Assembly: GCA_964411065.1 (NCBI GenBank)
Contig: CAYPJO010000032.1
Location: 1 to 20,800 of the forward strand
DNA: 20,800 bases
Source: DYHD01 sp964411065
GTDB taxonomy: Bacteria; Nitrospirota; Thermodesulfovibrionia; Thermodesulfovibrionales; Dissulfurispiraceae
Reading direction: 5' to 3'
A program made the position numbers and the translations under genes. Under the pieces are notes generated by a model that was not told the DNA's origin, did no database searches, and saw only the letters and a list, made by a program, of their open reading frames with translations. This document shows, one piece after another, positions 7,911-16,093 of this stretch. How positions within the stretch are numbered: position 1 is the first letter of the stretch; the number at the start of each line of letters is the position of its first letter.

Positions 7911-8309
7911 TCAAAGTCGTAAAAGATCTTTGTCAAAGAATACCTGAACGCCAATCCTCTTTGCAGCATTAAATAGTAGAGGGCCATTAAAATTAGCTAT
8001 TATTTTGTCACCCTCTCTTCTAATAATTACAAGAATAGCTAAGTCATTTTCATCTTTTAGATCAAGGAAAGCTCTAATTGATTCATCAATAGAGAAAGTA
8101 TAGTCGGGAATTAAATAAAAGGGCTCAATTACTATGAAAGCAACGTCAGGATCATCTATTGCTTGAAGCCATTTAAGAGGGGTATCTTTGTAATCCATCA
8201 GTATGTAACGTTTTATATCTCTAAAACCGGGGATACCTTCGGGGAAGAGGATTATTTCGTCTTCTGAAACCTCAAGAGATCCAAATCTTGATGTAAAAAA
8301 CTTAATCAT
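7911..8309 (-). CDS. fliW: Flagellar assembly factor FliW
   Basis: FliW, 132 residues, typical length. It binds flagellin and antagonises CsrA, so that flagellin synthesis is tied to secretion. Family features include the N-terminal FPEGIPGFRDIKRY segment (about 22-35), the WLQAIDDPDVAFIVIEP stretch (47-63) and the C-terminal FNGPLLFNAAKRIGVQV segment. Its ATG overlaps the csrA stop by four bases, so the two are translationally coupled, the usual csrA-fliW pair. It is the last gene of the flgM-to-fliW block. Confidence 0.95.
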   Translation of the reverse strand: MIKFFTSRFGSLEVSEDEIILFPEGIPGFRDIKRYILMDYKDTPLKWLQAIDDPDVAFIVIEPFYLIPDYTFSIDESIRAFLDLKDENDLAILVIIRREGDKIIANFNGPLLFNAAKRIGVQVFFDKDLLRL

Positions 8310-8536
8310 TCTCCTTTTAAAGCCTCTTTAATTTTTGTAAATTCCTCTAAACTCGATTTAGCAGAAAGCTCATTCTCCTTCTTGATTCTTTCGTAAAGCT
8401 CTTTACGATAAATTTTCATCGTTATAGGTGCTTCAATGCCTATCTTTACTTGATTTGAGTTTATATCTATGACAGTAATGGTAATATCGTCACCAATCTT
8501 GATCGCTTCAGAGACTTTTCTTGTAAGTACGAGCAT
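8306..8536 (-). CDS. csrA: Carbon storage regulator CsrA
   Basis: CsrA of 76 residues, an RNA-binding dimer that recognises GGA motifs in leader loops and usually represses flagellin translation in bacteria with FliW. It begins MLVLTRKVSEAIKIGDDI, the family signature, and has the IGIEAP segment (about 52-57) with the usual RNA-contact strand. The C-terminus (residues 56-76) is somewhat longer than the E. coli protein, as in FliW-type CsrA where FliW binds. It lies 6 bases after flgL and overlaps fliW. The flagellin target is not in this window. Confidence 0.96.
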   Translation of the reverse strand: MLVLTRKVSEAIKIGDDITITVIDINSNQVKIGIEAPITMKIYRKELYERIKKENELSAKSSLEEFTKIKEALKGE

Positions 8537-8542
8537 TAAATT

Positions 8543-9547
8543 TTACCTGAGAAAATCGAACAAAGATTGAGAAAGTTGTTTTACAGAGGATTGTCTTAAA
8601 GCTTGAATTGCTGTCTCATTTTTAGCTATAGCACTAATTATTTCCGCCAAATCTACATCTTCTGTGTTAGAAAGGACCGTTCTAAGATAAAGGGTGCTAT
8701 CTTCATTACTGGATATCTGTTGTTCCAGTCTATTCAATAGGGCTCCAGCAAAAGCCTGATTGTTAATTATATTATTAGCAGCCAATTCAAAAGGTTTCAT
8801 TAAAGCTTTGACCCTTGTTGTGTCATTATTATTCAAAGCTTGATAAAGGATATCTGTCATTTGTATAACATTTGAGAAGTTGAAGCTATCTTCAAGAAGA
8901 TCATCTGCATTATATATTTCTACATTTATTGTAGTACCAATGCCTGGAACATAACGTATATATCTGCCGTCATTCAGAGTAATTTGGTCTACAGTAGAGG
9001 CTGAATAGGCAAAAATGTGGATACCTGGTATATTAATAGGTATTATTGCTTCTTTATCAATTAGAACATTTATATAACCTTCATCTCCTTCATACACATA
9101 GGTTGTAGAGTTAAAAGATGGGATATCAGTTCTAAACCCGGAAAAGACGTATCTGTCTCTAAACTTACTGTTTGCAAGATTGAGAAGATGATCCCTTAAC
9201 TGTTTTACCTCGTTAGCAATAGATTGCCTTCCTAGGGGATCAACATTATCACTGATACCAGTGAGAGAGAGTTCCTTTAATCTAATTAAAGTGTCAGAGA
9301 CTAAAGAGAGTCTCATTTCTGTGTAGCTGAGATGAGAAATAGCTTCGTCTATATTCCTCAAAAATTGGTTATTTAGATTAATGGATACTTTGTAATCAAG
9401 AGACCTGCTGGTGCCTATCACATCGTCTGAGGGCTTATTTATTTTTTTGCCAGTAGCTAATTTTTCGTTACTTTCGGATAGATCAGTCAGATTCTTCTGA
9501 AGAGAACGTACAAACTGGTTATATATCATGAAAGTTGTAACTCTCAT
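8543..9547 (-). CDS. flgL: Flagellar hook-filament junction protein FlgL
   Basis: FlgL (HAP3), 334 residues, bridges the hook and the filament. The N-terminal flagellin-like helix is clear (residues 1-55, including LATGKKINKPSDD), and the C-terminal helix (about 285-334) ends LSQSLFDFLR. It is exported by the type III system. The start overlaps the flgK stop by four bases (ATGA). It lies in the order flgK-flgL-csrA-fliW, common in many diderm and Firmicute flagellar clusters. Confidence 0.95.
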   Translation of the reverse strand: MRVTTFMIYNQFVRSLQKNLTDLSESNEKLATGKKINKPSDDVIGTSRSLDYKVSINLNNQFLRNIDEAISHLSYTEMRLSLVSDTLIRLKELSLTGISDNVDPLGRQSIANEVKQLRDHLLNLANSKFRDRYVFSGFRTDIPSFNSTTYVYEGDEGYINVLIDKEAIIPINIPGIHIFAYSASTVDQITLNDGRYIRYVPGIGTTINVEIYNADDLLEDSFNFSNVIQMTDILYQALNNNDTTRVKALMKPFELAANNIINNQAFAGALLNRLEQQISSNEDSTLYLRTVLSNTEDVDLAEIISAIAKNETAIQALRQSSVKQLSQSLFDFLR

Positions 9548-11166
9548 AGCTCTAAAATTGTCTGTAATAATTCATCCGTTACTTTAATCATCTTAGCAGA
9601 TGCTTCATAGGCTCTTTGAAACTTAATCAAATTAATTGCTTCTTCGTCCAAAGATACACCAGATATAGACTCTCTACGCGTTGAGATCTCAAGAAGAAGG
9701 TTTTGCTCAAAAGCAAAGCTATCTCTTGAAGCAGAAGCCAATGCTGCTGATTCAACAACAATTCCTCTATAGTAATCTGAAAAGGTTAAACTCCCAAGAT
9801 TATTTATTTGAGATTGTGAAAGTTTAACTATAGCAAGTGCATTTTCGTTGTTCCCCGGTAACTGTGTAATATTTGATGAGGCTGCAATTTTATTGGGATC
9901 TGTAATTGCAACTCTAAAATTTTTTATAACTTGAGTTAAGGGGCTTAAGAAAAATCTATCTCTATTTGATACTGCTCCTGTTATGACAATGTTAATACCG
10001 TCGAAACTTATTGAAGTCCCGTTTGGGTCATAAATACCTGTTGTTACAGTTGAACCGGTTCTTTTATTAATTACATAATAATTATTTGCAGAATCGAAGG
10101 TTATATCATATTCATCAAGAGTCAAGGAGGTATAATCAGTTATGATAGCGGAAGTAATATTAGCACCATCGGAAAAATCTCTGGAAAAAAGGTCTAAGGG
10201 GATAAAAAAATCATTATTTGTAGAACCATCAAGTCCGTAGCCTACTCTATGTAAAAGATTTAATTCCTTTATGAGAGAGGCAATAAGTTTACGAAACTTG
10301 GGATGTAATGTATTTTGAAGATGATCCCTTACATCTAAAAGACCACCAACTTTGCCCTTTTCAACAAAGTTAGTTATCTTTACGTCATCAAGAAATAATT
10401 CTTTATCAAACTTGTTGTCGTATATTAATGAGAGTGGATTAGTTTTTACACCATAAACGAGATTTCGCATACCAACCGTAACATGCACATTACCGAGCTC
10501 ATCTTCATAAAAGCTATAGTCTATCAACTCCGAGAGTTGATTGAGAAAATGCTGTCTCTGATCTCTAAAATCTAAAGCAGTACCAGTGTTACCAACCTCA
10601 ACTTGGACGATTTTTTCATTTAATATAGCTATATTTTTTGCAATTGTATTGATCTGGGAAACTAAATTTTCTAATTCTTCATTGATATGCTTAATATTTT
10701 CCAACAAATCATACTCTATCTTCTTAGCTGAATTGGTTAATGCTTGAGCGCTCTGTAATAAAATAACCCTTTGGGAAGTGCCCTCAGGGTTTGTAGCTAC
10801 TTCATGCCAGGCATTAAAGTAATCATTTAATGCTTTTGAAAGACCAAAATCCTTTGCTTCATTAAAGATCTGTTCAATCCTGCTATAGGCTTCTAACAAA
10901 GAAGAGGATCTACCAAAATTTTGATATTGTCTGAGCAACTGAGATTGAATGTACTCCTCGTAATTCCTTCTGATTCCGGCTATAAAAACACCCCTTCCAA
11001 TTGTTCCGCCCTTGCCCATTGATGGTGGCATAGTGGTTAAAATCACTTCCTGCCTACTAAAGCCTTGGGTATTAATATTAGCAATATTATGACTCACAGC
11101 ATTTAATGCTCTTAAATTGGCAAAGAGAGCGGACTTCCCGATATCTAAAATTCCAAGGAGGTACAT
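9544..11166 (-). CDS. flgK: Flagellar hook-associated protein FlgK
   Basis: FlgK (HAP1), 540 residues, forms the hook-filament junction with FlgL. The N-terminal rod-type domain contains ALNAVSHNIANINTQGFSRQ (about 21-40) and the C-terminal helix contains SGVSLDEEAINLIKFQRAYE and ends in the usual TDELLQTILEL. The centre (about 100-480) is the variable part. A strong AAAGGAGG lies 5 bases upstream of the ATG. The start shares one base with the flgN stop (TGATG), so chaperone and substrate are translated together. Confidence 0.96.
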   Translation of the reverse strand: MYLLGILDIGKSALFANLRALNAVSHNIANINTQGFSRQEVILTTMPPSMGKGGTIGRGVFIAGIRRNYEEYIQSQLLRQYQNFGRSSSLLEAYSRIEQIFNEAKDFGLSKALNDYFNAWHEVATNPEGTSQRVILLQSAQALTNSAKKIEYDLLENIKHINEELENLVSQINTIAKNIAILNEKIVQVEVGNTGTALDFRDQRQHFLNQLSELIDYSFYEDELGNVHVTVGMRNLVYGVKTNPLSLIYDNKFDKELFLDDVKITNFVEKGKVGGLLDVRDHLQNTLHPKFRKLIASLIKELNLLHRVGYGLDGSTNNDFFIPLDLFSRDFSDGANITSAIITDYTSLTLDEYDITFDSANNYYVINKRTGSTVTTGIYDPNGTSISFDGINIVITGAVSNRDRFFLSPLTQVIKNFRVAITDPNKIAASSNITQLPGNNENALAIVKLSQSQINNLGSLTFSDYYRGIVVESAALASASRDSFAFEQNLLLEISTRRESISGVSLDEEAINLIKFQRAYEASAKMIKVTDELLQTILEL

Positions 11167-11624
11167 CAGGCCTCCTTTGATATAGTGTTGTTCGCTGTTG
11201 AATGATTAGTAAATATTCCGCGACTCTGAAGAAAAGCTAAAGCATGCTGGTGAAAGCTTATAGAACGGTCTACGAGAATCCTATTAAATTCGTTAAGTTC
11301 TCTTATGTTCTGAATCAAAGAGATCAACTGAAGTAATAGAGGCTGTAAAGAAGCATCCTCCATGAGTATTTTATTTAGAGCCTCATGATTCGAATCACTA
11401 TTAATGTTGCTGTCAATACAATAATTTCTTAAAAGTCTTTTTTTCTCTTCTTCAAGAAGCCTTAATCTCATAACTACTGTATCCTTCTCCTTAGACAAAG
11501 CTTCAAACTGTGAAACATTAAGATTAATAAGACACTCTTTCTCTCTCTGGAGTAGGCCCTGTAAAACAGTATACCCAGAAATCAACTCTTTCATTATGAC
11601 TCTTAAACTATCTTTATTATTCAT
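11166..11624 (-). CDS. flgN: Flagellar export chaperone FlgN
   Basis: A 152-residue, largely helical, Leu/Glu/Lys-rich protein with no membrane segment or catalytic motif, matching the FlgN family in size and composition. FlgN binds the C-terminal helices of FlgK and FlgL before export. The call rests mainly on its place between flgM and flgK and on segments such as LLQREKECLINLNVSQFEAL (about 19-38), the usual FlgN helix. Its start overlaps flgM by four bases. Sequence conservation in this family is weak, so the identification is context-led. Confidence 0.82.
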   Translation of the reverse strand: MNNKDSLRVIMKELISGYTVLQGLLQREKECLINLNVSQFEALSKEKDTVVMRLRLLEEEKKRLLRNYCIDSNINSDSNHEALNKILMEDASLQPLLLQLISLIQNIRELNEFNRILVDRSISFHQHALAFLQSRGIFTNHSTANNTISKEA

Positions 11625-11914
11625 AATATCTCTTTCAATAGACTCTCTACAATCTTCTTGGGATCAACCACATATGAGCCTGTTTTAATCGCATTTTTGA
11701 TTGCAGATACTTTTTCTGACCTAACATCAGGTATTTGATCAATAGCAGACTTCAACTCTGCAATCTCCTTTGCCCTATTAGATATATCTATTCTGTCTGT
11801 CGGAGATAGAGTCTTTGAGGTATGTGAGGCGCCCTTTGGTTCTGTCTTGTTTATTTTTTGAATATTCTGAGCTAAATCCTGTAATTTGGGGTTTTTATCG
11901 TTATAAATTTTCAC
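11621..11914 (-). CDS. flgM: Anti-sigma28 factor FlgM
   Basis: FlgM, 97 residues, binds FliA (sigma28) until the hook is complete and FlgM is exported. The C-terminal half has the family pattern: DRIDISNRAKEIAELKSAID (41-60), DVRSEKVSAIKNAIKTGSY (63-81) and VDPKKIVESLL (83-93). The N-terminal 35 residues are polar and disordered, as usual. The start codon is GTG with a strong GAGGAGG about 5 bases upstream. A FliA-type promoter lies just upstream, so FlgM is also made late, giving the familiar feedback loop. Confidence 0.93.
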   Translation of the reverse strand: MKIYNDKNPKLQDLAQNIQKINKTEPKGASHTSKTLSPTDRIDISNRAKEIAELKSAIDQIPDVRSEKVSAIKNAIKTGSYVVDPKKIVESLLKEIL

Positions 11915-11943
11915 TATAGCCTCCTCAAAGGGTTTTATTTATG

Positions 11944-11970
11944 ATATCGTAATTTTTGAAAATTTCTTTA
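11944..11970 (-). promoter_or_regulatory. Sigma28 (FliA) promoter of flgM-flgN-flgK-flgL-csrA-fliW
   Basis: Read on the minus strand, TAAAGAAA (11970-11963), 11 bases, then TACGATAT (11951-11944). The consensus is TAAAGTTT-N11-GCCGATAA: all of TAAAG and CGATA match and the spacing is exact. Transcription would start near 11936, about 22 bases before the flgM GTG. It lies in the 59-base gap between flgJ and flgM, the longest gap in the flagellar run. Confidence 0.75.
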
Positions 11971-11973
11971 ATT

Positions 11974-12744
11974 TCATGTCATATCAATGAGTTCAAGGGG
12001 ATCTATATGTTTTCCGTGCAATACTATCTCAAAATGAAGATGGGGACCTGTTGAATTTCCTGAATTCCCAACCTCAGCTATTATTGTATTAGTATTGACT
12101 TCATCATTTTCTTTTACTAAATTTACTAAGTTATGAGCATATTTACTTATCAGTCCATCACCATGATCAATTATCACAATATTACCATAGCCACTTTTAT
12201 AGCCACTAAATATTACTTTGCCACTTCTGATTGGATATACAGGCATTCCAAGAGGGGCGCTTATATCAACACCCCAATGAAATCGAATGTCTCCATTGAT
12301 GGGGTGTATTCTTAAACCAAAATTAGAGGAAACTTTACCATTAACTGGTAAGCGCTCTCTATTTGGTTGCTGTAAAACCTCAATTTTTATGTTATTTTCT
12401 TTGATTATACTAACGTCACTCTCATCCTCTTTAGTCTCAACAGGTCGTTGAATATATTTGTCTTTTAAAAGCTTCCTTGTTATCATTTCTTGAATGCCAA
12501 TACCTCTTTCAGCAATGAGCTTAGCAATTTCAAGATCAAAAAGAGTCATGTAAGTATCGCGGCCAAAATTGCCTGTGGAAAAATCTGGAATAGTTTTTCT
12601 CATTGCTTTAATCAATTCATAAATGAAAAGACTCTCTATTTCCCTGGCAACAGCCTTTATCAGTTTTGGATCTTCCTTACTCCTTAAATATTGAAGGTGG
12701 CTAAAATGGTCAATGGGGATTTCTCTTAAATTATAGAGTGCCAT
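11974..12744 (-). CDS. flgJ: FlgJ-type rod-binding domain fused to an M23 (LytM) peptidoglycan endopeptidase
   Basis: A 256-residue two-domain protein. Residues about 25-95 form the FlgJ N-terminal rod-cap domain (AREIESLFIYELIKAMRKTI, then GNFGRDTYMTLFDLEIAKLI). Residues about 135-250 are an M23 metallopeptidase: H156-WGV-D160, H204 (KYAHN) and H235-L-H237 (GPHLHFE), giving a full set of zinc and catalytic residues. A charged linker (95-130) joins them. In enteric bacteria FlgJ carries a glucosaminidase instead; here an endopeptidase would open peptide cross-links for the rod. There is no Sec signal, consistent with export through the flagellar apparatus. Its ATG overlaps the flgI stop (TAATG). 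Confidence 0.9.
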   Translation of the reverse strand: MALYNLREIPIDHFSHLQYLRSKEDPKLIKAVAREIESLFIYELIKAMRKTIPDFSTGNFGRDTYMTLFDLEIAKLIAERGIGIQEMITRKLLKDKYIQRPVETKEDESDVSIIKENNIKIEVLQQPNRERLPVNGKVSSNFGLRIHPINGDIRFHWGVDISAPLGMPVYPIRSGKVIFSGYKSGYGNIVIIDHGDGLISKYAHNLVNLVKENDEVNTNTIIAEVGNSGNSTGPHLHFEIVLHGKHIDPLELIDMT

Positions 12745-13856
12745 TACATAATCTCCACTTCAGCTTTTAAAGCCCCTGCCTTTCTGAGAACCTGAAGTAT
12801 TGAGATTAAATCTCTCGGAGTAACACCCATGGCATTTAAGGCTTTTACTATCTCACCTAAGGTGGCTCCAGAAACTTGAACTAAAGAAGCTTTTTCTTCT
12901 TTTATTTTAACCTCCTCCTGAGGTACAACGACAGTCTCTGCCGAGGGAGGAGAGAGTGGAGGGGGCTGAGAAACTCGGTATTCAGTCTTCACCTCTATAG
13001 TTAAATTTCCATGAGCTATTGCAACAGGTGATATCCTAACATTTTCACCAATTACAACAGTGCCTGTTTTTTCGTTGACAACTACCCTTGCAGGGGTATC
13101 TACTTGGACATCTATAATCTCAATGCGTGAGATAAAAGTGGCAACTTTATTAGTGTATTCTGGAGGTATCCTTATTTTTATTGTTGAGGGATCAATAGCC
13201 TGAGCATTATCAGATTGCAGAGTCTCGTTTATCTTCTTTGCAATAATATTTGCGGTAGTAAAATCTGGTTTGTGCAAAAACAGTTTCAATTCGCCATTTA
13301 TACCAATAGTGAAAGGTGGATCCCTCTCAATGATAGCGCCTTCTGGGACTCTTCCTGCAGTAGAATGATTCTTTTGAACTCGTGCACCAGTGCCTCCACC
13401 AATGAAGCCACCAATTGAAACAGGTCCCTGAGCAAGGGCGTAAACATTTCCATCAGCAGCTTTTAAAGGTGTTATCAAAAGAGTTCCGCCTTGCAAGCTC
13501 TTGGCGTCCCCAATGGTAGATACAAGGGCATCCACCCTCAATCCAGGCTTAGGGAATGGTGGGAGAGTCGCTGTTACAATTACTGCTGCAGTGTTTTTAG
13601 CCTTAATATCATTTGGTCTAACATTTAGTCCCATTCTTTGGAGCATATTGGCAACGCTCTGCATCGTAGAAATACCCTTATCTCCTGTTCCATCTAAACC
13701 TACTACTAAACCATAGCCTATCAATTGATTTTCTCGTACACCCTCAAAAGTTGCTATATCTTTGATCCTTTCAGCAAAAGTCATATTTAAGGTGACATAA
13801 AAAAGAATTTTAACTACCAAAAGTGAAAGAGTAATTATTTTACCAAAACTTCTCAT
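12744..13856 (-). CDS. flgI: Flagellar P-ring protein FlgI
   Basis: FlgI, 370 residues, builds the P-ring around the rod in the peptidoglycan layer. An N-terminal Sec signal peptide (positions 1-28, probable cleavage after TFA) precedes ERIKDIATFEGVRENQLIGY, the family start of the mature protein; GLVVGLDGTGDKG follows. The C-terminus holds the conserved LGEIVKALNAMGVTPRDLIS region. A proline- and glutamate-rich insert (about 303-328) interrupts the fold before it. It implies a diderm envelope together with FlgH. It lies 28 bases after flgH. Confidence 0.97.
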   Translation of the reverse strand: MRSFGKIITLSLLVVKILFYVTLNMTFAERIKDIATFEGVRENQLIGYGLVVGLDGTGDKGISTMQSVANMLQRMGLNVRPNDIKAKNTAAVIVTATLPPFPKPGLRVDALVSTIGDAKSLQGGTLLITPLKAADGNVYALAQGPVSIGGFIGGGTGARVQKNHSTAGRVPEGAIIERDPPFTIGINGELKLFLHKPDFTTANIIAKKINETLQSDNAQAIDPSTIKIRIPPEYTNKVATFISRIEIIDVQVDTPARVVVNEKTGTVVIGENVRISPVAIAHGNLTIEVKTEYRVSQPPPLSPPSAETVVVPQEEVKIKEEKASLVQVSGATLGEIVKALNAMGVTPRDLISILQVLRKAGALKAEVEIM

Positions 13857-13884
13857 ATCAAACCCTTTTAAAATTTGTGATAAT

Positions 13885-14634
13885 TTAAAACGGCCAGATT
13901 CTGTCTATAAATCGAGCAAGCCAACCAGGGCTCTGCTTATCCTGAATGATTCCATCGCCTACAAAAAAAATCTCAGCATTTGCGACCTTACTACTTAAAA
14001 CAGTATTATCTACTGCGATGTCTTCAGGTCTGATTATTCCTTTTAGAACGAGAATCTGTTTTTCATGATTTATAGTAATCTCTTTCCGAGATTCTATCAC
14101 TAAGTTTCCATTAGGTAGCATTTCTACCACCTGAGCGGTAATTGTACCTATCAACTTTCCTTCTCTTGCAGTAGCACCACTGCCATCAAAGTCGCTCTCG
14201 GCCGATCCTTTAACTGTTGGTGAGAATGTATTACCTTTACCAAAGAGATTAGTAAAGTTCAGATTATTAGGAATACCAAAGATTGTATCAACGCCTGCAT
14301 TAGTATCAGATTTTCGACTAAGGGATGTATCTGCTTTGCCGGAACCTGCTATTGTCTCTATAACCTTAATTGTTACAAGATCATTTAACCTTCTAGCTCT
14401 TGTATCTTCATAAAGACTTGGCCTTTCGACCCAAAGAGAATTCAGAGTAGGTCTACTTACCTTCTCCTCATGAAAGACATACTTTGGAGGAAGTTCTGGA
14501 AGATTTGGAGTAGTAGCACATCTATTAAGTAAAAGCAACATCAGAACTAAGAAAAAGGTTTTTAATGTATAAACTTTGTTTTTAGCTTTTACATCCTCAA
14601 AAAGATTAAAAATGTACTCTAACGGTATTCTCAT
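13885..14634 (-). CDS. flgH: Flagellar L-ring lipoprotein FlgH
   Basis: FlgH, 249 residues, forms the L-ring in the outer membrane. The family core is present: SLWVERPSLYEDTRARRLNDLVTIKV (split over about 66-91), GKLIGTITAQVVEMLPNGNL and GIIRPEDIAVDNTVLSSKVANA. A hydrophobic segment (about 25-37) ends in C39, the probable lipidated cysteine; arginine at the preceding position is unusual for a lipobox. About 20 polar residues precede the hydrophobic segment, longer than usual. The ATG overlaps flgA by 29 bases and has AGGAG about 9 bases upstream; no better downstream start is visible. Confidence 0.94.
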   Translation of the reverse strand: MRIPLEYIFNLFEDVKAKNKVYTLKTFFLVLMLLLLNRCATTPNLPELPPKYVFHEEKVSRPTLNSLWVERPSLYEDTRARRLNDLVTIKVIETIAGSGKADTSLSRKSDTNAGVDTIFGIPNNLNFTNLFGKGNTFSPTVKGSAESDFDGSGATAREGKLIGTITAQVVEMLPNGNLVIESRKEITINHEKQILVLKGIIRPEDIAVDNTVLSSKVANAEIFFVGDGIIQDKQSPGWLARFIDRIWPF

Positions 14635-15292
14635 CTATTAATACTCCTGTTATAATCCTTTTAGAAGCTGTATTAATAACTCTTACTGTTTTACCAACAT
14701 AAGCATTTTCTTTAATTTCACCTGTCGCCCTAATTATAAAATGGGGTGACTCAATTACTATAGAGACTAATTGCCCCCTTTTTACTTGTTTTTGATCATT
14801 AAGAATTAAATCTGTAATTGGTATATTAGCAGTAATAGGACGACTCAATCTCTTACCGACTGCTTCATCAATCTTACGTATACTTCCTTTAGGAATCTTT
14901 TCTAAATCAAAGAGTGCTAAATAAAGATCTTCCTCCTTTAAAACTTCACCCTTTCTCATGGGTCTACTACACAAAACAACCCATTCAAAAACTCTAACAT
15001 TAGCAGTTACAGTTAATTTTTTATTATTTTTAAACTCCAGCAGAAAAACAGCCCTACCAGGAGGTTGCCTTTCTATGAATACCCTCTCAGGCAGCTCATT
15101 AATAATACCTTTGGGGCTAAGATCGGTCACTTCGATATCAGCCCATGGATAATTCCTTTTGAGATATTCTGTTAGAAACTTAGTAAGATCTAAAGTTCCA
15201 GAATAAGAGTATCCCTTGGAGAGAAAGATAATTAAAACTAAAGGTAGAAGAGCAGTTATATTTATTACTAAGCTTAGAAGAGTTTTAACCAT
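14606..15292 (-). CDS. flgA: Flagellar P-ring assembly chaperone FlgA
   Basis: FlgA, 228 residues, a periplasmic chaperone for P-ring (FlgI) polymerisation. A Sec signal-type hydrophobic segment covers residues 5-24. The C-terminal SAF domain (about 108-170) and the flgA-type end domain are recognisable from RKGEVLKEEDLYLALFDLEK, AVGKRLSRPITANIPITDLI, RGQLVSIVIES and VRVINTASKRIITGVL. It sits 12 bases after flgG and overlaps flgH by 29 bases, in the order flgG-flgA-flgH-flgI. Confidence 0.93.
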   Translation of the reverse strand: MVKTLLSLVINITALLPLVLIIFLSKGYSYSGTLDLTKFLTEYLKRNYPWADIEVTDLSPKGIINELPERVFIERQPPGRAVFLLEFKNNKKLTVTANVRVFEWVVLCSRPMRKGEVLKEEDLYLALFDLEKIPKGSIRKIDEAVGKRLSRPITANIPITDLILNDQKQVKRGQLVSIVIESPHFIIRATGEIKENAYVGKTVRVINTASKRIITGVLIDENTVRVHF

Positions 15293-15304
15293 TTTAAAGG
15301 ACCT

Positions 15305-16093
15305 CTATCTTCTCAAATTATTAACAGTCTGGAGCATCTCATCAGAGGCCTGAACTGCCTTAGAATTGATCTCATAAGCTCGTTGACTTATGATCATATT
15401 TACCATTTCTTGGACGACATTTACGTTGCTTAACTCTATAAAACCCTGACTGATTGAGCCGAGCCCTTCAGTAGAGGGATTCCCGGTGGTGGCTTCACCA
15501 GAAGAATCTGTCTGAAGGAAAAGATTCTTACCAATAGCCTTTAATCCGCCCGGATTGATAAATCGAGCAAGTTCAATTTGACCAATCTCAACTGGCGTAA
15601 TACTACCAGCCTGTATTACTGAAACCCTCCCATCTGAACTAACATTAATATTTATCGTATTTGCTGGTACCGTTATTGCAGGTTCAATCGGATGTCCATC
15701 GGAAGTTACAATTCTTCCTTCATTATCTAATTTAAAGGCACCAGATCTTGTATATGCAACCGTGCCATCAGGCATAGATATCTGGAAAAAACCATCTCCC
15801 TCGATAATTAAATCAAGAGGATTACCAGTATGAACAAAATCACCTTGATCGAATATTTTTTGCACGGCAACGGGCTTTACCCCAAGCCCTATCTGAATGC
15901 CCGTAGGAACTTGTGCTCCTTCGGCAGATATTGTACCAGGTGACTTAACACTTTGATAAACCAATTCCTGAAAATCTGCTCGCCCCCTTTTAAAACCAAC
16001 AGTATTGGCGTTTGCAAGGTTATTAGCTATCACATCGATATTGATTTTCTGTGCTTCCATACCTGTAGCAGCCGTAAATAAAGATCTTATCAT
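15305..16093 (-). CDS. flgG: Flagellar distal rod protein FlgG
   Basis: FlgG, 262 residues, the distal rod subunit. It starts MIRSLFTAATGMEAQKINID with the rod motif NLANANTVGFKRGRADFQEL (about 27-46), has the central GDGFFQI segment and ends EMVNMIISQRAYEINSKAVQ followed by the terminal helix. Length and both terminal helices fit FlgG, not FlgF. Its ATG directly follows the flgF stop, with GGGGAGG inside the end of flgF as ribosome-binding site. Confidence 0.97.
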   Translation of the reverse strand: MIRSLFTAATGMEAQKINIDVIANNLANANTVGFKRGRADFQELVYQSVKSPGTISAEGAQVPTGIQIGLGVKPVAVQKIFDQGDFVHTGNPLDLIIEGDGFFQISMPDGTVAYTRSGAFKLDNEGRIVTSDGHPIEPAITVPANTININVSSDGRVSVIQAGSITPVEIGQIELARFINPGGLKAIGKNLFLQTDSSGEATTGNPSTEGLGSISQGFIELSNVNVVQEMVNMIISQRAYEINSKAVQASDEMLQTVNNLRR

